Counted from the first letter of the stretch, positions 35,801 to 48,108 are shown. The stretch: DNA of 64,000 bases from Sipunculus nudus (GCA_026874595.1 CM049315.1:2114501-2178500); one strand, 5' to 3'. Numbers and translations: made by a program. Notes: a model not told the origin generated them from the sequence alone.

Positions 35801-38800
35801 GGGGCATGCTGAATGTCTGATGCCAGAATTATCTAGAATTAAGTAACATAAATAATATGAAAAGTTGAATCATTAGTCCTAGTGTGACAAGAATAACATC
35901 CCCGTTACAAACTGATGATCTGTTTACTGCCACTAAACTCCAAATAGAGACATAACATTTGAAGATTAACAACTGTTTTGCAAAGAGCTCCGTTCAGATC
36001 ACAAAGTATACATTCTGCTTGTACATATAACCTTAGGTGACCAAGCGATTTTTAGCGTTCATGACATATTAAACAACTACGGATAATGTTCGTAATCTAA
36101 CATCCTAAAAAGCCATAAAACCACGCTATGTTATTAACTATACAATACTCTAAGTCAACAGACATAAGTATGCCTTATTAAATACAGCTCTTTAGCGGAT
36201 GCTTCGGGTGAAAAAGTCATTTATAAAGCCATGGAAAAGTTGTTCCCATGACAACCTTTCAAAAAATGTGTCTTAATATGTCTTCATTCAGAGATTTACA
36301 TTCTGTTGACATGGTCGTCATCTGAATAATGTTGTGTTGCAGGGACTGTAAGAAAATCACTAAAACCAGTTGCAGTTTAGTTTAATTACAGGACATGCAA
36401 ACGTTTTATTAAAACAATGCGTGATATAGAAACTATTTCTATATTATTTTGGTGTGGTTTACTTTTTTCCATGTTCAATTGTGACTTGATGTCATGGACG
36501 TGAAAAGAGTCAAAAGAGTTACATTAATTAACAGAAAGCTATCCATGCAAAATCGGGTTGGCTGAATCGCAGGTTTTTCATCGCTTTTTTAAATCTGGAG
36601 TTGACAATAAAAACGCATGGTGTGCCTATTCTGCTCGCTGAGTGCAGGCATTCCCTAAAAGCTTTGGTAAAACATCGAGGGCTTTTAATTTGTACATTTT
36701 TTTCACAAATTTTATCTTATTGAGTGAAGTCTTCTTCTCCTTTTCGCGATATCTAGATTTATCCAACAGAGATTGAATTTTGTCCCAAGCAATATATAAC
36801 CAACCAACCAAGTCACTAACAAAGGCAAACATAATACTGCGCCAACTGGCGGAGTTATATAATTCAATAAGACTTTAATATGTAATTTTCATATGCCGAC
36901 AAATTGCGAAAACGTCAACGGAACAGTTTTTAACCTGATAATATAACTTTGAAGAATGCTTGCTTTTAACGTGGTGTTTGTCTGGGTATACAGACTAGAA
37001 ACCTATGCCTGAGAGGTGTAATATATAAGACAGCATACTTCACTTGAACTTGAACACTTAAACTAGTCTTAATTTATGAAACTACCTTGCGGCTTCCTCA
37101 GTGCTGCATAGTCCATTATCCCATCAATTCTGAATCAAACAAGAACGGAAAATATTCTCCCAAGGTCTCCAAAAGTTCTTACTAATATCTGAAAAAAATG
37201 CGAATTCTTCTTTGGCCCTCATTGTTCAAAGCTAACACCATATGAATGAAAGACATAGGTTTTAGACGACGCCGAGCGAAGTCAGAGGTATCAGTGACTG
37301 TTAAAGATGACAACAGTTTCTCAGTGATAAGGGTAAACCAAGGTTGTATAAATAACCCCATCAGAAATCAGGCACGTGTAAAATCGATACTTATCCATCG
37401 GCGCTTCCAGACATTCTTTTATATTCAATTTTAGCATTTTTATATAATCGAAGCGGGACAAAATTGACTGGATTGCTGTGGCTTCATGTTGTGCCACGCA
37501 GGCATTGAGAGTTTAACATTAGCACAGACGATTGCATCCTCTGGCCTACGGGGGCGGTTTCATGGAGGGATTGGCTTTCGAGTCGGACCGCTTTTAGATT
37601 AAAGGCATGGGATATTAGAGTTTTTATTTCAGTGGACAAACTCACTTTTCACTTTCCATATTTTGTTCTTCTCACACTGCGACGATATTTTCTTTTTACC
37701 TCAGTCCAATAAGAGGTTGCCCTAGGACAAAGGTTTGCCAATCGTTTTTTTTTTTTTTGTATAGATTTACTCTTTTTAATAGTTTATCTGAATTCTTAGC
37801 CTTAGGTATTCCAGCTATGAAATGCACGTTAATCACAAAATCGTAAAACAAAATCTGTGTGGAATAATAAACCGTGTTAATAGGCCGCGCGTCTCAAATG
37901 TACTCCCGTTTTTATATTCGGTTTCTGTTTCTAATAAAAACATCGTCATGTAAAACAATCGGAAGCAGTCGGTTGAAGTAATCAGAAGAACCGATTGAGT
38001 TTGACTGGTTTAATAGGCCAAACAGTCTTGAAACACCTGCGCCCAGCGTTATTTCCTCAGCGAGACAATAGCTTGCTCTTGCAGGGCTTGTACGATTTGA
38101 CGGCACAAGACTTAACGTATCCGGATTTGGGTTGATATATGTTAATCCCCGTCTTATGTCCCATTGATCGGGCGATAAAACGCGGCCTAAGCAGCTGCGT
38201 CGTATGTCAATTGGGAGACCGCAAATATGGGGCTCAAGTTCTGTCTGTGTGTTTTTCTTCTTCGTGGTCTTTAAGAACCTCTGGATCTGCCTGATGCAGC
38301 TGTCAAACGTTTTGAAGAATTTATCTGGAGTGTTTTATGAACAGCTTGTTGGTCTGTTTTATGGCGGACAAAATGATGATGGTGTGAATGCTGCTAACGA
38401 GAGTACTTCTCTTGTTTTATTCCACAATCCTCAGTTTAGCTCTTTTGAGTCACGTTTTTAATCACCTGTGAGCTGTTTTTTTTTCAGTGCAGCGTTTGTT
38501 TGTGGTCCGACCTTAGTTGCCCTTTGTATCGGGTTCGTTCTATTCTCCGCTGATTCGTCTGTGGATAGATTTTCTGAAGTTTGCTGGATAAAGTATCATA
38601 ACAAGTAAGGGGGAGTTAGGGTTGGTGTGGTTATAGGGATAGCAATCCTACATATAAAATTTGGAAATATTAATTTATACTGCAAAAGGTGCATCAGAAA
38701 AGGTTTTCTTGGGAGAAAACTTCATGATCAGAAATACATCTGGCTGATTTAAAGGTGATTACAATATAGTGAAATACATATACCTGTTGAAATGTCACTG

Positions 38801-38978
38801 ATTGTTTGGTTGCAATAAGGCATTATTTGAACATCCTTGAATGTCCTTCGTGAAGACTTCCATAGTAAATATAATCAACCTGGTAAAACTTAAAGTGTTT
38901 TTTGTTGGTCATTATGACGAGTTAATCCCCAGCACCTATGACTCTATGTTATGATCAAAGGGTCTTACGAAACATAGA
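35801..38978. other. Unannotated region, about 3.2 kb
   Basis: No gene is supported. A plus-strand frame at 38,204-38,461 (85 codons) and a short one at 37,246-37,434 have no recognisable domain. A T run lies at about 37,745-37,759. Confidence 0.45.
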
Positions 38979-39136
38979 CAATTGAACCCCACAATTACGA
39001 ACAGGCTTTGAACTGTCCAAAGTGGTCGTAATGTGGGGATGGTCGTATTTCGGAAATTTTTAGTCAGCTGGATCATATATACGAGACCAAGCAAAATGGT
39101 CGTAATTTTTGGCTGTCTTAAGGCTGGGTTCTACTG
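38979..39136. mobile_element. Small MITE candidate, pogo/Tigger-like ends (tentative)
   Basis: The left end (caattgaaccccacaattac) and the reverse complement of the right end (cagtagaacccagcctta) share a CA-T-GAACCC terminus, and the right end is flanked by TA. From memory CAGT-GAACC termini with TA duplication occur in pogo/Tigger-type elements. Inside, ccccacaattacga at about 38,987 pairs with tcgtaatgtgggg at about 39,028 as a stem, and ggtcgta recurs at 39,028, 39,044 and 39,092. It is about 158 bp with no ORF. The superfamily is an inference. Confidence 0.4.
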
Positions 39137-39501
39137 TACATGGAGCATGGAAATATAAATTGATATTACTCCGAATATGTCTGTGGCATCATGTAAACAC
39201 TTTATGAAATTTAATTCACGTTTATTTTTAACAGACGACGTTTTACAGAATATTTACGGTACATACAGACATTCGACGTTTAGTACACGGGATTATTCAT
39301 GAATGTCCATGAATCCGTCATTTCAGACAGCAGGTCTCTCTCTCAATTGCTTGTCATACTTAAATTCTCTATGCGGAGTATTGGCTGCCTTCTGCATAAT
39401 TAGCCTAAAAAGGTAGTTTTCATTATGAACTGAATTTGTGAAAACATTTTTATTGATGGAATCATCCACAGTTACTGAATCTTTCGACTCGGTCATTCCA
39501 G
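39137..39501. other. Upstream flank or intron before the 39,502 exon
   Basis: AT-rich, with no separate feature. It ends in the acceptor ctcggtcattccag. The frame of the following exon is open back to about 39,457, so the precise 5' boundary of the exon rests on the acceptor alone. Confidence 0.45.
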
Positions 39502-39649
39502 GTACCTCCGGCGCCGCCCCCTCCGCGTCAGCCCCAGATGGGCGTCAGGCGGACCACGTCGTACCAAATGTCAACGGCCGACAGCGGCCGAGGGTTGAGC
39601 CTGGATGGCGAGCTCGACCCGCTAAATCCAGCAGGTGCCAATTGCTCAG
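39502..39649 (+). CDS. Penultimate exon of a Pro/Ser-rich protein, unknown family
   Basis: A 148-bp GC-rich exon lies between an acceptor (ggtcattccag) and a strong donor (CTCAG|GTAAGT). In phase 0 it encodes a proline run (VPPAPPPPRQPQ), a basic patch (GVRRTTSYQ) and MSTADSGRGLSLDGELDPLN, ending in ANCS with one base left over. That base (G) joins AC at 43,244 to give Asp and continues in frame to a stop. The composition suggests a disordered tail: polyproline could bind SH3 or WW domains and RRTTSY could be a phosphorylation site, both being inferences. The exon contrasts with its AT-rich surroundings. A different frame also stays open (39,438-39,653) but has no continuation, so the phase-matched frame is preferred. 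I do not recognise the family; a cytoplasmic tail of a membrane receptor is one possibility. Confidence 0.68.
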
Positions 39650-39735
39650 GTAAGTAAGACTCAGTTTTCTTTTAGTTACAGAACAATGTGTTTTCAAATG
39701 AAGGATCACATGTTTTTTTTTGTATGTGTACGTTG

Positions 39736-40122
39736 TAGGGCTGTATCAATTTACTAATATATCGATACGTATCGGTACGCCACGTCGATATGGTTACCGG
39801 TTCGCTGTACAAGCTTAATCGTCGTATCGATGAAACACAAAATCAGCTCACAAAGAGATACATGTGTATAAGCCACATTTTTTATTTCTCACATTGTCCC
39901 TTTAAGTCTTCAATAAGATCGCGTATTGGGAAGGAGAGTATATACATGTGTTTCCATGACGGTCTTTTTTATTTGTTTACTAAAAACCTAATCCATAGAG
40001 CTTTTATTAAGAAATTATACACAAAGAAAAAAATTAACGTATCGTCAATACGTACAGGGTATCGCTTTAAGTATGTCACAATACGTATTGTAGCTGAATA
40101 GGCTGACCGATACCAAGCCCTA
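39736..40122. mobile_element. hAT-type MITE with 8-bp target-site duplication
   Basis: The element begins TAGGGCTGTATCA and ends CCGATACCAAGCCCTA, so its termini are inverted repeats (TAGGGCT perfect, then imperfect). It is flanked by gtacgttg on the left (39,728-39,735) and gtactttg on the right (40,123-40,130), an 8-bp target-site duplication with one mismatch, the length hAT transposases make. Subterminal regions repeat tatcgatacgtatcgg-like words (39,769-39,790 and 40,038-40,090), typical of transposase-binding sites. At 387 bp with no transposase it is non-autonomous. It sits within the intron of the plus-strand gene. Confidence 0.85.
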
Positions 40123-41412
40123 GTACTTTGAGACAAAACCCAGTTTTCATGTAATTTAGAAAGAATCATAGTTTAATTAGTATACGCTGATGTCACTGCA
40201 CATGTGTAAGTAGTGCGTCGAGACCGTTGTATTCCAAAATCTGATGCTCAGTTCATTATAAGATATGATATTATTCCTTAAATTTGTACACATAATATCA
40301 TTCTCCATCAGACAAATATGTCTGAAATATAAGTAAATGCCTTTGAGAAAAATCTCGGCAAAAAAAAAGGTAAACAATACTTTTATTTAATATTAACCAA
40401 CTAGAGTGGGGACACAATTGTAAGGAGGACATCTGTGGAACACTCATTCATGACAAATTAGCTGCAGAGAAGTATCTCTCTTGAGTTTTTTCTGGAAACA
40501 TCTTTTATCCTGGGCGGCAATATTGGCGCCTTGGGGTAATTATGGTCGTATACGAAAATGCCCGGATAATTAGAATTGCATTGTCATGTTTCTAACTTAT
40601 TTCACATCTGAAACTTAATGGACATTCAATTAAAAAAACAATAGATTTCAAGCTTTATAGCACCAAGAAAAACTTTCAGCGCCTTCGCAGTATCATCATT
40701 CGCACTTGCTAAGAACATATTTTTTTATTATCTTTCCTCAGTCTTTACATCCTCAGGTAGAAATGTAAGTATTCTTGCTAGGCAGTGAAAATATTTATAT
40801 TTTTGAAATTATTCTCCTTCAAACAGTGTATTTTGATATCCCTTAACCCTTCCACTTGCTCTGTATACATGGAGCCATCTTTTGCGGCAGATCTGCAGAC
40901 TGCATTGTATCCACTTGGGAGAAACTTAAAACTGTTTTCTTCTTACACTGGGACCTGTGTGACATTCTGTCTCACGTGTTTAAGAGGTAAAATGTAAAAT
41001 TCTTACATTCGAGGGAACGACCTGATACCCAGTGCTTCCCACGGACATTACACTCCTTGTGCTTCTCTTTTTTATATTTGACAGCAATAAGATAATACAA
41101 AAACATACGAAAAAGTTAACCCCTTTCATGCAAAGGGCTCCAATGAATATTTTGTAAAACACTCTGTCGTTTTATCCATCAGATTTTATGGACATGCATC
41201 GGCTCTTAAAGTTAGGAAGGAAAATTAAACAATGGATCTGCTGAGACATCTAGAGTCAGGAAAATTTCACGATTTTGATCCTATGGGCCGATAATATTAA
41301 TATTTGCAAACTTAAACTTATATTTTCAGGGCCTGTTTTTCACCCCAGTCTCAGACATTCACAAACAGTAACTCCCCCCCCCCCTTTCTCTCTCTCTCGT
41401 TTTCATCATCAG

Positions 41413-41558
41413 GTTGGCCACAGGCAGCTTCGTTCCGCCACATTTACATTAGCAATGAAAGGGTTTGCTCTCGCTCAGAGATTACTCCATCGGAGCACAA
41501 TCACACAATCTGCAGCATGATGAATGGCCGACTTTTTCACATGATGAGTTTGCAGTAG
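41413..41558 (+). CDS. Possible alternative last exon
   Basis: A long pyrimidine tract (poly-C then tctctctctcgttttcatcatcag) makes a strong-looking acceptor. In the phase left by the exon ending at 39,649 (one base), this segment stays open for 47 codons to a TAG, encoding WPQAASFRHIYISNERVCSR and a His/Met-rich end. No good internal donor is seen, so it would be an alternative 3' end rather than a cassette. The simple-sequence origin of the pyrimidine tract could make the acceptor accidental. Another frame is also open here (41,275-41,520). Confidence 0.2.
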
Positions 41559-43034
41559 GACGATAAGGGTTGTTATTTGGATGTAATGACGCTAAGTACC
41601 GAGAACCAAGTTGCTTTATTACCCGCTGTTACTGACCGCTATTGTCACGTGACCTCAATGCTCGGTTACATGAATTTCACCCTTGATAAGAAATGTTTAT
41701 GGAAGTTCTTTTTTGTTTTGACGGTATAAGTGACCTTGACTGGGTCAATGTTGATCAATAAGCCACAAAAATCACTATACCTGATGTTTGCTAACAGTTA
41801 GCAGTTCCAGATTATACGCATGGCTGAGGAGTACATGTCCGCAAAATGCTAAGATCCGCATTAAATCATGCCAGATCAAACTGAATTTGGATTAAGATAT
41901 TATCTGTTCGCGAAAATTGACCGAAAGACGCTTACATAAATAAATCGTACCGTTAAATCTAGTATGCTAATTCTGGATATAATTATGTAATGGATCCATC
42001 CTGAATGAACATTTATATAATCCTTGGATGTTTATAGTCACTTGGGTAAACATTGGAAGGATTTGTTGTCTGTAAAGGAGCGGTTGTGATTTGAAATGCC
42101 AGTAAAGGGATATTTGAAATTTTGTTTAGCATCGCCCTCAGCGTACAGCCTCTTATTTAAAAAAGAAAATAAATGCCATGACTGAAATGCCGACAACAGT
42201 CCTAGGCCTAAAATTAAAGATATGTAATGGAGTCAAATTTACACTTCATTATACATCATTGTATTTGAAAGATGGATAATTGACCTGGATCTTTAAAAAA
42301 ATAATTATAATTAAACTGCCCGGCTTTCGGTAGGTATAACATATTATGGGACACCATTCAACTACGCAATTTTTCTACACTAAGACAAAAAAATGTCTAC
42401 GTGTCCTGGCGTGTTATTTATGCTATCTAGTTTTTGTTTCGCGGGAGGCGACGAGAAGGTGAGCCTTCTTACAAAGTCGATACAAACAGGAATCGATCTG
42501 GCATTGACTGTACAAGCCCTATATGCGTTTGGTCTTCAAACATTGCCGTTATTGAGCACTGCAGGGCGTCGTGAGCCGCCACGGAAGGTGTTAGTCAGGC
42601 GTGCCTGCCGTAAATACCAACTTTCATGGACACGCAAGCAGAAAGAGGAAATGTTCATTAACGTTGTACGCTCAGTAGACAAGATTCTCGGTCACCGGCA
42701 CCTGCAAAAACATGATTTTCTAACATAAAGGTCACCCTATGGTTTTATAATAAATTTGTTCTTGTGATTGTCAAAGAAATTACCAAATATTTCACCAAAA
42801 GTAGCCAATCAGTGTCCACATACTACATACTTTATATTTATGATAAGATTATGAACCTTTTTTACCCAGGGATATATAGAAATTGATCAGCATCAGGTTT
42901 TTTTTATTTTTAAATAGAAATCTTAGGTAAGAATACAATAAGTAAGGTTTAAATTAAAAATTTTATACATGTAGTTTCATTTTGGTAATTAAACGGATTC
43001 AGAAGCAAAATATTGAAATATAAAATGTGACGTG

Positions 43035-43037
<3 letters not shown>

Positions 43038-43073
<36 letters not shown>
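43038..43073. repeat. (GA)n microsatellite
   Basis: A pure GA run of about 36 bp, located 170 bp upstream of the terminal exon. Confidence 0.97.
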
Positions 43074-43075
<2 letters not shown>

Positions 43076-43243
43076 CGGCGATGAAAGAGAACGTATAGTC
43101 GACCACTTGTGGAAAAGGAAAAGTCATTGCCGATGGTCTTTATTATGTAAAGACAAATCCACAAAAGGCAGAATATAATTTTCTCATAGATAACTGTCAT
43201 CATTATTTTCATATGATTTTAACAATTTTTAATGTAATTTCAG

Positions 43244-43524
43244 ACCTCCCCCGCCAAGGGAAGAACACTCCATCGTCCAGCAAGATGCGTGAAAAGACAT
43301 TGACGGTCAAACCGTCCCCTTCTTCCGGGTATCTTATGACGTCACAGAATTATGACCCGCGTGATTACGTTGGGCAGCATTCCTCTAAAGACGCTGACCG
43401 GCACAGCGTTTCGTCTGACTTCAGTAGCTGTAGTTGTCCAGAGTGTAAACCAACGCAGTTTCAGCACAGGTGTGACCGTTATAAACCAGGCGCTCTACCA
43501 CATGAAGCCAGCACGAGCTGTTAG
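43244..43524 (+). CDS. Terminal coding exon of the Pro/Ser-rich protein
   Basis: It follows the acceptor atgtaatttcag and takes one base from the upstream exon to complete Asp. It then encodes 92 residues to a TAG stop at 43,522-43,524. The peptide starts LPRQGKNTPSSSKMREKTL and includes SPSSGYLMTSQNYDPRDYVG. It then has a serine-rich stretch with a Cys cluster (SVSSDFSSCSCPECKPTQF) and ends EASTSC. It is hydrophilic with no membrane segment, and looks disordered with possible tyrosine motifs (GYLM, DPRDYVG). The Cys-Ser-Cys-Pro-x-Cys cluster could be lipidated or bind metal; that is speculation. Local GC is higher than the flanks, and an AATAAA follows 78 bp after the stop. I do not recognise the protein family. 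The upstream exons that would reveal it are not in view or not recognisable. Confidence 0.7.
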
Positions 43525-43601
43525 CATTGACAAAGTTACGTGACCAGTAACGAGATCAAAATCACGCGAAAGTATATGTGAGATATATCGTGTGATCATT
43601 G

Positions 43602-43607
43602 AATAAA
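43602..43607 (+). terminator. Polyadenylation signal AATAAA
   Basis: AATAAA in the context attgaataaatatctg lies 78 bp downstream of the TAG at 43,524, a plausible distance for a short 3' UTR. AT-rich DNA produces this hexamer often, so its weight comes from its position. Confidence 0.45.
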
Positions 43608-44780
43608 TATCTGACAAATGTAGATCAGATCGAAAGTGAAATCGATAAATGTGTGAAGGTTATGTGAAGGAAATGTCGAATATTGAATTGCACAAGCTAC
43701 TAACATTGGTAAACAAAGTCACGTGACTATATATAGCAACGACTGGACTGAAGTTTTACAGAGGTGCAGCTTGAGTTTCGTTGATCAGTTTCGTAGATCG
43801 AAGCAAAGGTGACATGATGAGTCCGAGATGGTTTATCAATGCTTGCTCAGGTAATAAAACAGATGTGAGGAATATTAAAAAACTGTTCAACAGGAATGCA
43901 ATGTTAATAAAAAAAAATATCACAAGCACAAGCAAAGGACTAATTTCCGTTAAGAATCAATAATGGTTCTGTAGCCGGGTATAATTATTTATTCCGGACA
44001 TGAGTCACAGATGAGAGACACCGTAAACCTTTAATCAGGGCCGGAGCGGACGAGAAGATTTATGGTGAAAGCCAATCAAACTAATACTGCAGTTTCAGCT
44101 TTTTCTAGAAACGGCGGAATATTAGTTTAACGTTCATCCAATGTAAACTATCTACGCCAGAAATGAACTGGAAAAGTGACCAGGCGAAAAGATAAGCCAC
44201 GTTTGATAATGAATGATAAATACAATTACTCGAACAGTCGAAAATGATGCCTTGATCCAAATGAACGGGTTGTGGGATTTCATGTGAAAATGATTCGCAA
44301 GACGAAGTTATGTCATAAGCAGCTATAAACAGCTTGGCTTCCTTATTAACGTCATCTTGGCTTTCAAGTAGGCCACATTACGTTGAACAAATAACATCAA
44401 TTAATGACTAGAGGAGAAATTCCACAGAACTAAATATCAACGACATAACCAGTTTAGTAACTATAAAAAAGACAAATGCATTTCATCCAATGGCGGTCCA
44501 TTCTTGACTGGGACATAAACTTAATTTTTAGGCACCTGGCCTTCATTGCAGAGGTCAAGGGTCAGTTAAACTGCAATGCTCAAAGATGATGTGAATACAT
44601 TGCCAAATATTATTGCTCTGTGGCCTTAACCTGTACTCTAACTTAAGGATTATTCAATTTTTCATATTTTAATTCTAAATCCAAGTAGGTTTTATTAAAG
44701 CGGACTGTCTATATCCTTTTGTATATATCCCTCTCCGGTAAATACACCGTGCCACGTACAGACGAGGAGAGTAGGTAAAG

Positions 44781-44782
<2 letters not shown>

Positions 44783-44827
<45 letters not shown>
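44783..44827. repeat. (TA)n microsatellite
   Basis: A pure AT run of about 45 bp; it creates the IYIYIY segment in a minus-strand ORF. Confidence 0.96.
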
Positions 44828-44833
<6 letters not shown>

Positions 44834-45198
44834 TAAGAAAAAACATTTCTCATATGGCATTCTGTACAAAGACAGAAGCATGACATCACAGCATCCTGTC
44901 AAGATTCTTGCTATGTACATAATGTGAAAAAAAATGATTGAGTCATGTGACAATTTTTGGATTGAGGGCATGAAGGTAACAATCCAAGTATGAAGCTCGC
45001 ATGACGGATGTGAGTGCCCCGACTGGTATAACCCTGCATGATTATCAGAACAGCTATATTGACAAACGTTGATACAGAATGGTTCTTGTTTCAAAGCAAG
45101 ATGACAATATACACCTATATCAAGAAAAGGAGACCCCTCCAGAAGACAGGACCGAACTGGAGATCAAACGTGATCCTGGTCCGAAACGTATCACATGA

Positions 45199-45312
45199 CT
45201 AAACACTGTGTCATAAACCGTGTAGTGAAAGTCTGACTTAACACTGTGTCATAAACTGTGTAGTGAAAATCTGACTCAACACTGTGTTATAAACCGTGTA
45301 GTGAAAGTCGAA
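45199..45312. repeat. 38-bp tandem repeat, 3 copies
   Basis: Three copies of a unit of about 38-bp containing aacactgtgtcataaaccgt then gtagtgaaagtctgac, differing at a few positions (cataaactg, gttataaac). Confidence 0.92.
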
Positions 45313-46540
45313 CACCATAAGATGTTTCATATAAACGCTGCTCTCGTTTATTTCAACGAATATTGAGTCAAGTCATTTGGCATAGTGGACCTTTCTACCA
45401 CCTCATTAGCGCCAACTATCGACGACGACAGACACTGACAGTTCGGGCCCATATTTTGTTACATTTCAAATGTAAAATGTAAAAGTTCCACATTATCTCA
45501 ACGGTGAGGTAACTTTACAGAATTTCTTATTTGTATTTGATTTTCCTTAAAAAAAGACAAACCCACGATGCTGGCTTATTTATGGACATCAGGCACAGTG
45601 CACATGCTCGTGGAAAAGGTCCATTGTTCATAACACTACCAAGGTCCCATACGAAAGTCAAATGGGACATAAAACGGTCGGTCCTAAAAGCTGTAGACCC
45701 GATATTACAGGATTGGACCAGATAGGTCTATATAGGACGCGGCGTCATAAAGTCCTTCTCTGAATTTCCCTAAGGTAGACCTGTGACGTATTAACGGCGT
45801 TATAACGGTTTATTTATATAACATTGGCTGTTTCGATGAGTTATGCCCCCTGCTGCTCTTGTATAACCCGCGTCACCGCTCTGTATCTGCTGGTACCATC
45901 TGTTTTTTGCTAATCATTTCATACATATTCAGCTTTTAGGGATTAACATAGATTTCTTTCCTTATATGGGCATATAGTATAACTGTAAATTGTTTAAACA
46001 TGTAAAGAATTTAAATTTCAAAATAATATTATTTTACACATATTTGAGAGGTGATGTGTGGTAAACGTTTCTATGAGAATATACGCATATTTCTTTTTTT
46101 TTTAATTTTCTATTTCATGTGATGAAATATGCTGATTATGGTAAATCATATCAATGAAAATAATATATATATATATATTGCATATATAAACGTTGACTAA
46201 TCATAGAAGCAACCCCACATTTGGAAATATTAGTATTGTTGTGCTTTTAAACTTAAGCTTTGTACTTCAGTCAATTTAAGTTTTAAGTGTATATCCTTAG
46301 CTATGTCGTCGTAATAGACACATATTCTGTTATCTCATTAACCATTATCTGAACGTAGTGAAATAATAAATATGCACCCTATCTACACGTTTTAAATATC
46401 TGTGGCTTCAGATAACATCTTGGGATATTCCGTGGTTTTGTCTTCCAACCATTTCACGTATTTATTAACCCCTTACCGTCTTAGTTTGACATACACTTAT
46501 GGTAGTGAATTATATAGTGACCTCCTACTATTAAAAATAG

Positions 46541-46543
<3 letters not shown>

Positions 46544-46579
<36 letters not shown>
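46544..46579. repeat. (TA)n microsatellite
   Basis: An AT run of about 36 bp. A shorter one (about 17 bp) lies at 46,162-46,178. Confidence 0.95.
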
Positions 46580-46584
<5 letters not shown>

Positions 46585-48060
46585 TAAACAAGTAACATGC
46601 GCTGTTTCATCTAATACAAGATAAATTAAACTTAAATGAAAGCAACTAAATAGACGTGCTTGCGAACATAAAGTGTAATATGAACATTTGCACAGCCTAT
46701 TTTAAAAGTCAAACACCTAGAATAGAAGTCAAATGTAATTAGGCGCTCTTTAACCTTTATAAAACCAACATTCTAATTAGATCGCTACGTCGGCATCTGG
46801 TGTTAACAATGGATGGTTAAACTTCCATATATTACCAACAAAAAGACCAGCTCTGTCCGAAATCTCCCAATTTAAACGTATTCGCAGTAACTTTAATTAT
46901 TCATACAGAAATAATAATTCAGAGTCGGAAATGTTACTGACACAATGTCGGTGCCCGCTGAGTTTCTATAATGTCATAATTAAAGATTTTGAGGTTGTTT
47001 TTTCCGCCGAAAGCTGAGGTGTCGCATCACAAAGCAGCCATCAATCGCCATAAAGTCCTCGCTTAAAGGTTTAGTGAATGAGGACTTTATGATTGTAGAG
47101 CTGATCTCCAGAGATAGTGAAACATTGAGCCGGCATCAGTGCCACAGTGTTATATCTGTATAAAACATAACTTGGTACTTAACTGTGATATCACGGTGCG
47201 GAGGTCCTGTACTATGACGTCATTCAGAGACCCACTGGGCCCTACTAGTTTGTTTTATGACACAATCAGACTTCGCCGGCTCCAATCTGAGGCCTCAAGA
47301 TGGCGGGGCATCCATAATTGATCCATATGTCCGCAGTCCTTTATTTTGATGGAAAAACATGGCCATCGCTTGTACCAGTGTTTTCCTAAAAACAACACGA
47401 ATTCCTTGGAGTGATTTAAAGCGTCTTACTATCTGTTCCTTTCCTTGGTCTAGTTTTGCTGTTTTTAAGTGGTGCCCATTAAAGAACATCTCTAAGGCCA
47501 GGAACAGCATTAGTAACATAAAAGGGCTCCTCTTGCAAAAGTTTCTATGGTTAAAATAAACATACATTTTATTTGTTTCTGCACTTTCAACAAAATGTTA
47601 GTACATCCCTTGCCACGAAAAGATATGTTATTACATTATCACTGTAAAACCAGAATGTTCTCTCGGGAGTAAACAGAGACGCCCATCGTGTCGCCTGCTG
47701 CTCTGACCTTTTGGCGGGAGCATTCACACCTTTTTAAGTGTTGCTGTTGCAATATAAAGTGACCTGACGATCTTTTTTTCTGGACCATTGTATATTTATG
47801 TAACAGGTTAAAGGTCAAAAGGTCAAGGAGATTTTCAGAGACCGTGTTCTCTATCAAATGTTTCTTCTGGCGTATAAAAAGCAAAAGTGAAAGGTCGAGG
47901 AATCTTACGAATGTTTTTTAAGACATTTTTGTTCTGGTTCTTGTGTGAACATAAATGATCATGATATTCTTACTCTTTAAATATGCAGTGTTGTGTGATA
48001 ATAAATTAGATCACCTGACTGATAAGTTTAAATGAACACGCTCGTACACACATATACACC

Positions 48061-48063
<3 letters not shown>

Positions 48064-48108
<45 letters not shown>
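48064..48108. repeat. (TA)n microsatellite
   Basis: A pure AT run of about 45 bp, 475 bp before the satellite array. Confidence 0.96.

Larger units (their letters stand above)
39650..43243 (+). other. Intron joining the two Pro/Ser-rich exons
   Basis: This 3,594-bp stretch begins GTAAGT and ends atgtaatttcag, a canonical GT-AG intron. It carries a hAT-type MITE 86 bp in, a poly-C plus CT tract at about 41,375-41,398, a possible alternative exon at 41,413 and a GA microsatellite at 43,038. A 111-codon ORF at 42,393-42,728 inside it has no clear splice acceptor and is not called. Confidence 0.6.

Noticed and set aside
42393-42728. 111-codon plus-strand ORF in the intron, with hydrophobic start
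   Set aside because: No acceptor and no recognised domain; several ORFs of this length are expected by chance in 64 kb of this composition.
45125-45200. Possible decayed second SINE on the minus strand
   Set aside because: Only a faint B-box-like word and no A box with proper spacing; too degenerate to support.
47295-47567. 90-codon minus-strand ORF with leader-like MLLMLFLALEMF
   Set aside because: A plus-strand frame is open over the same DNA, and no domain or transcription signal is seen.
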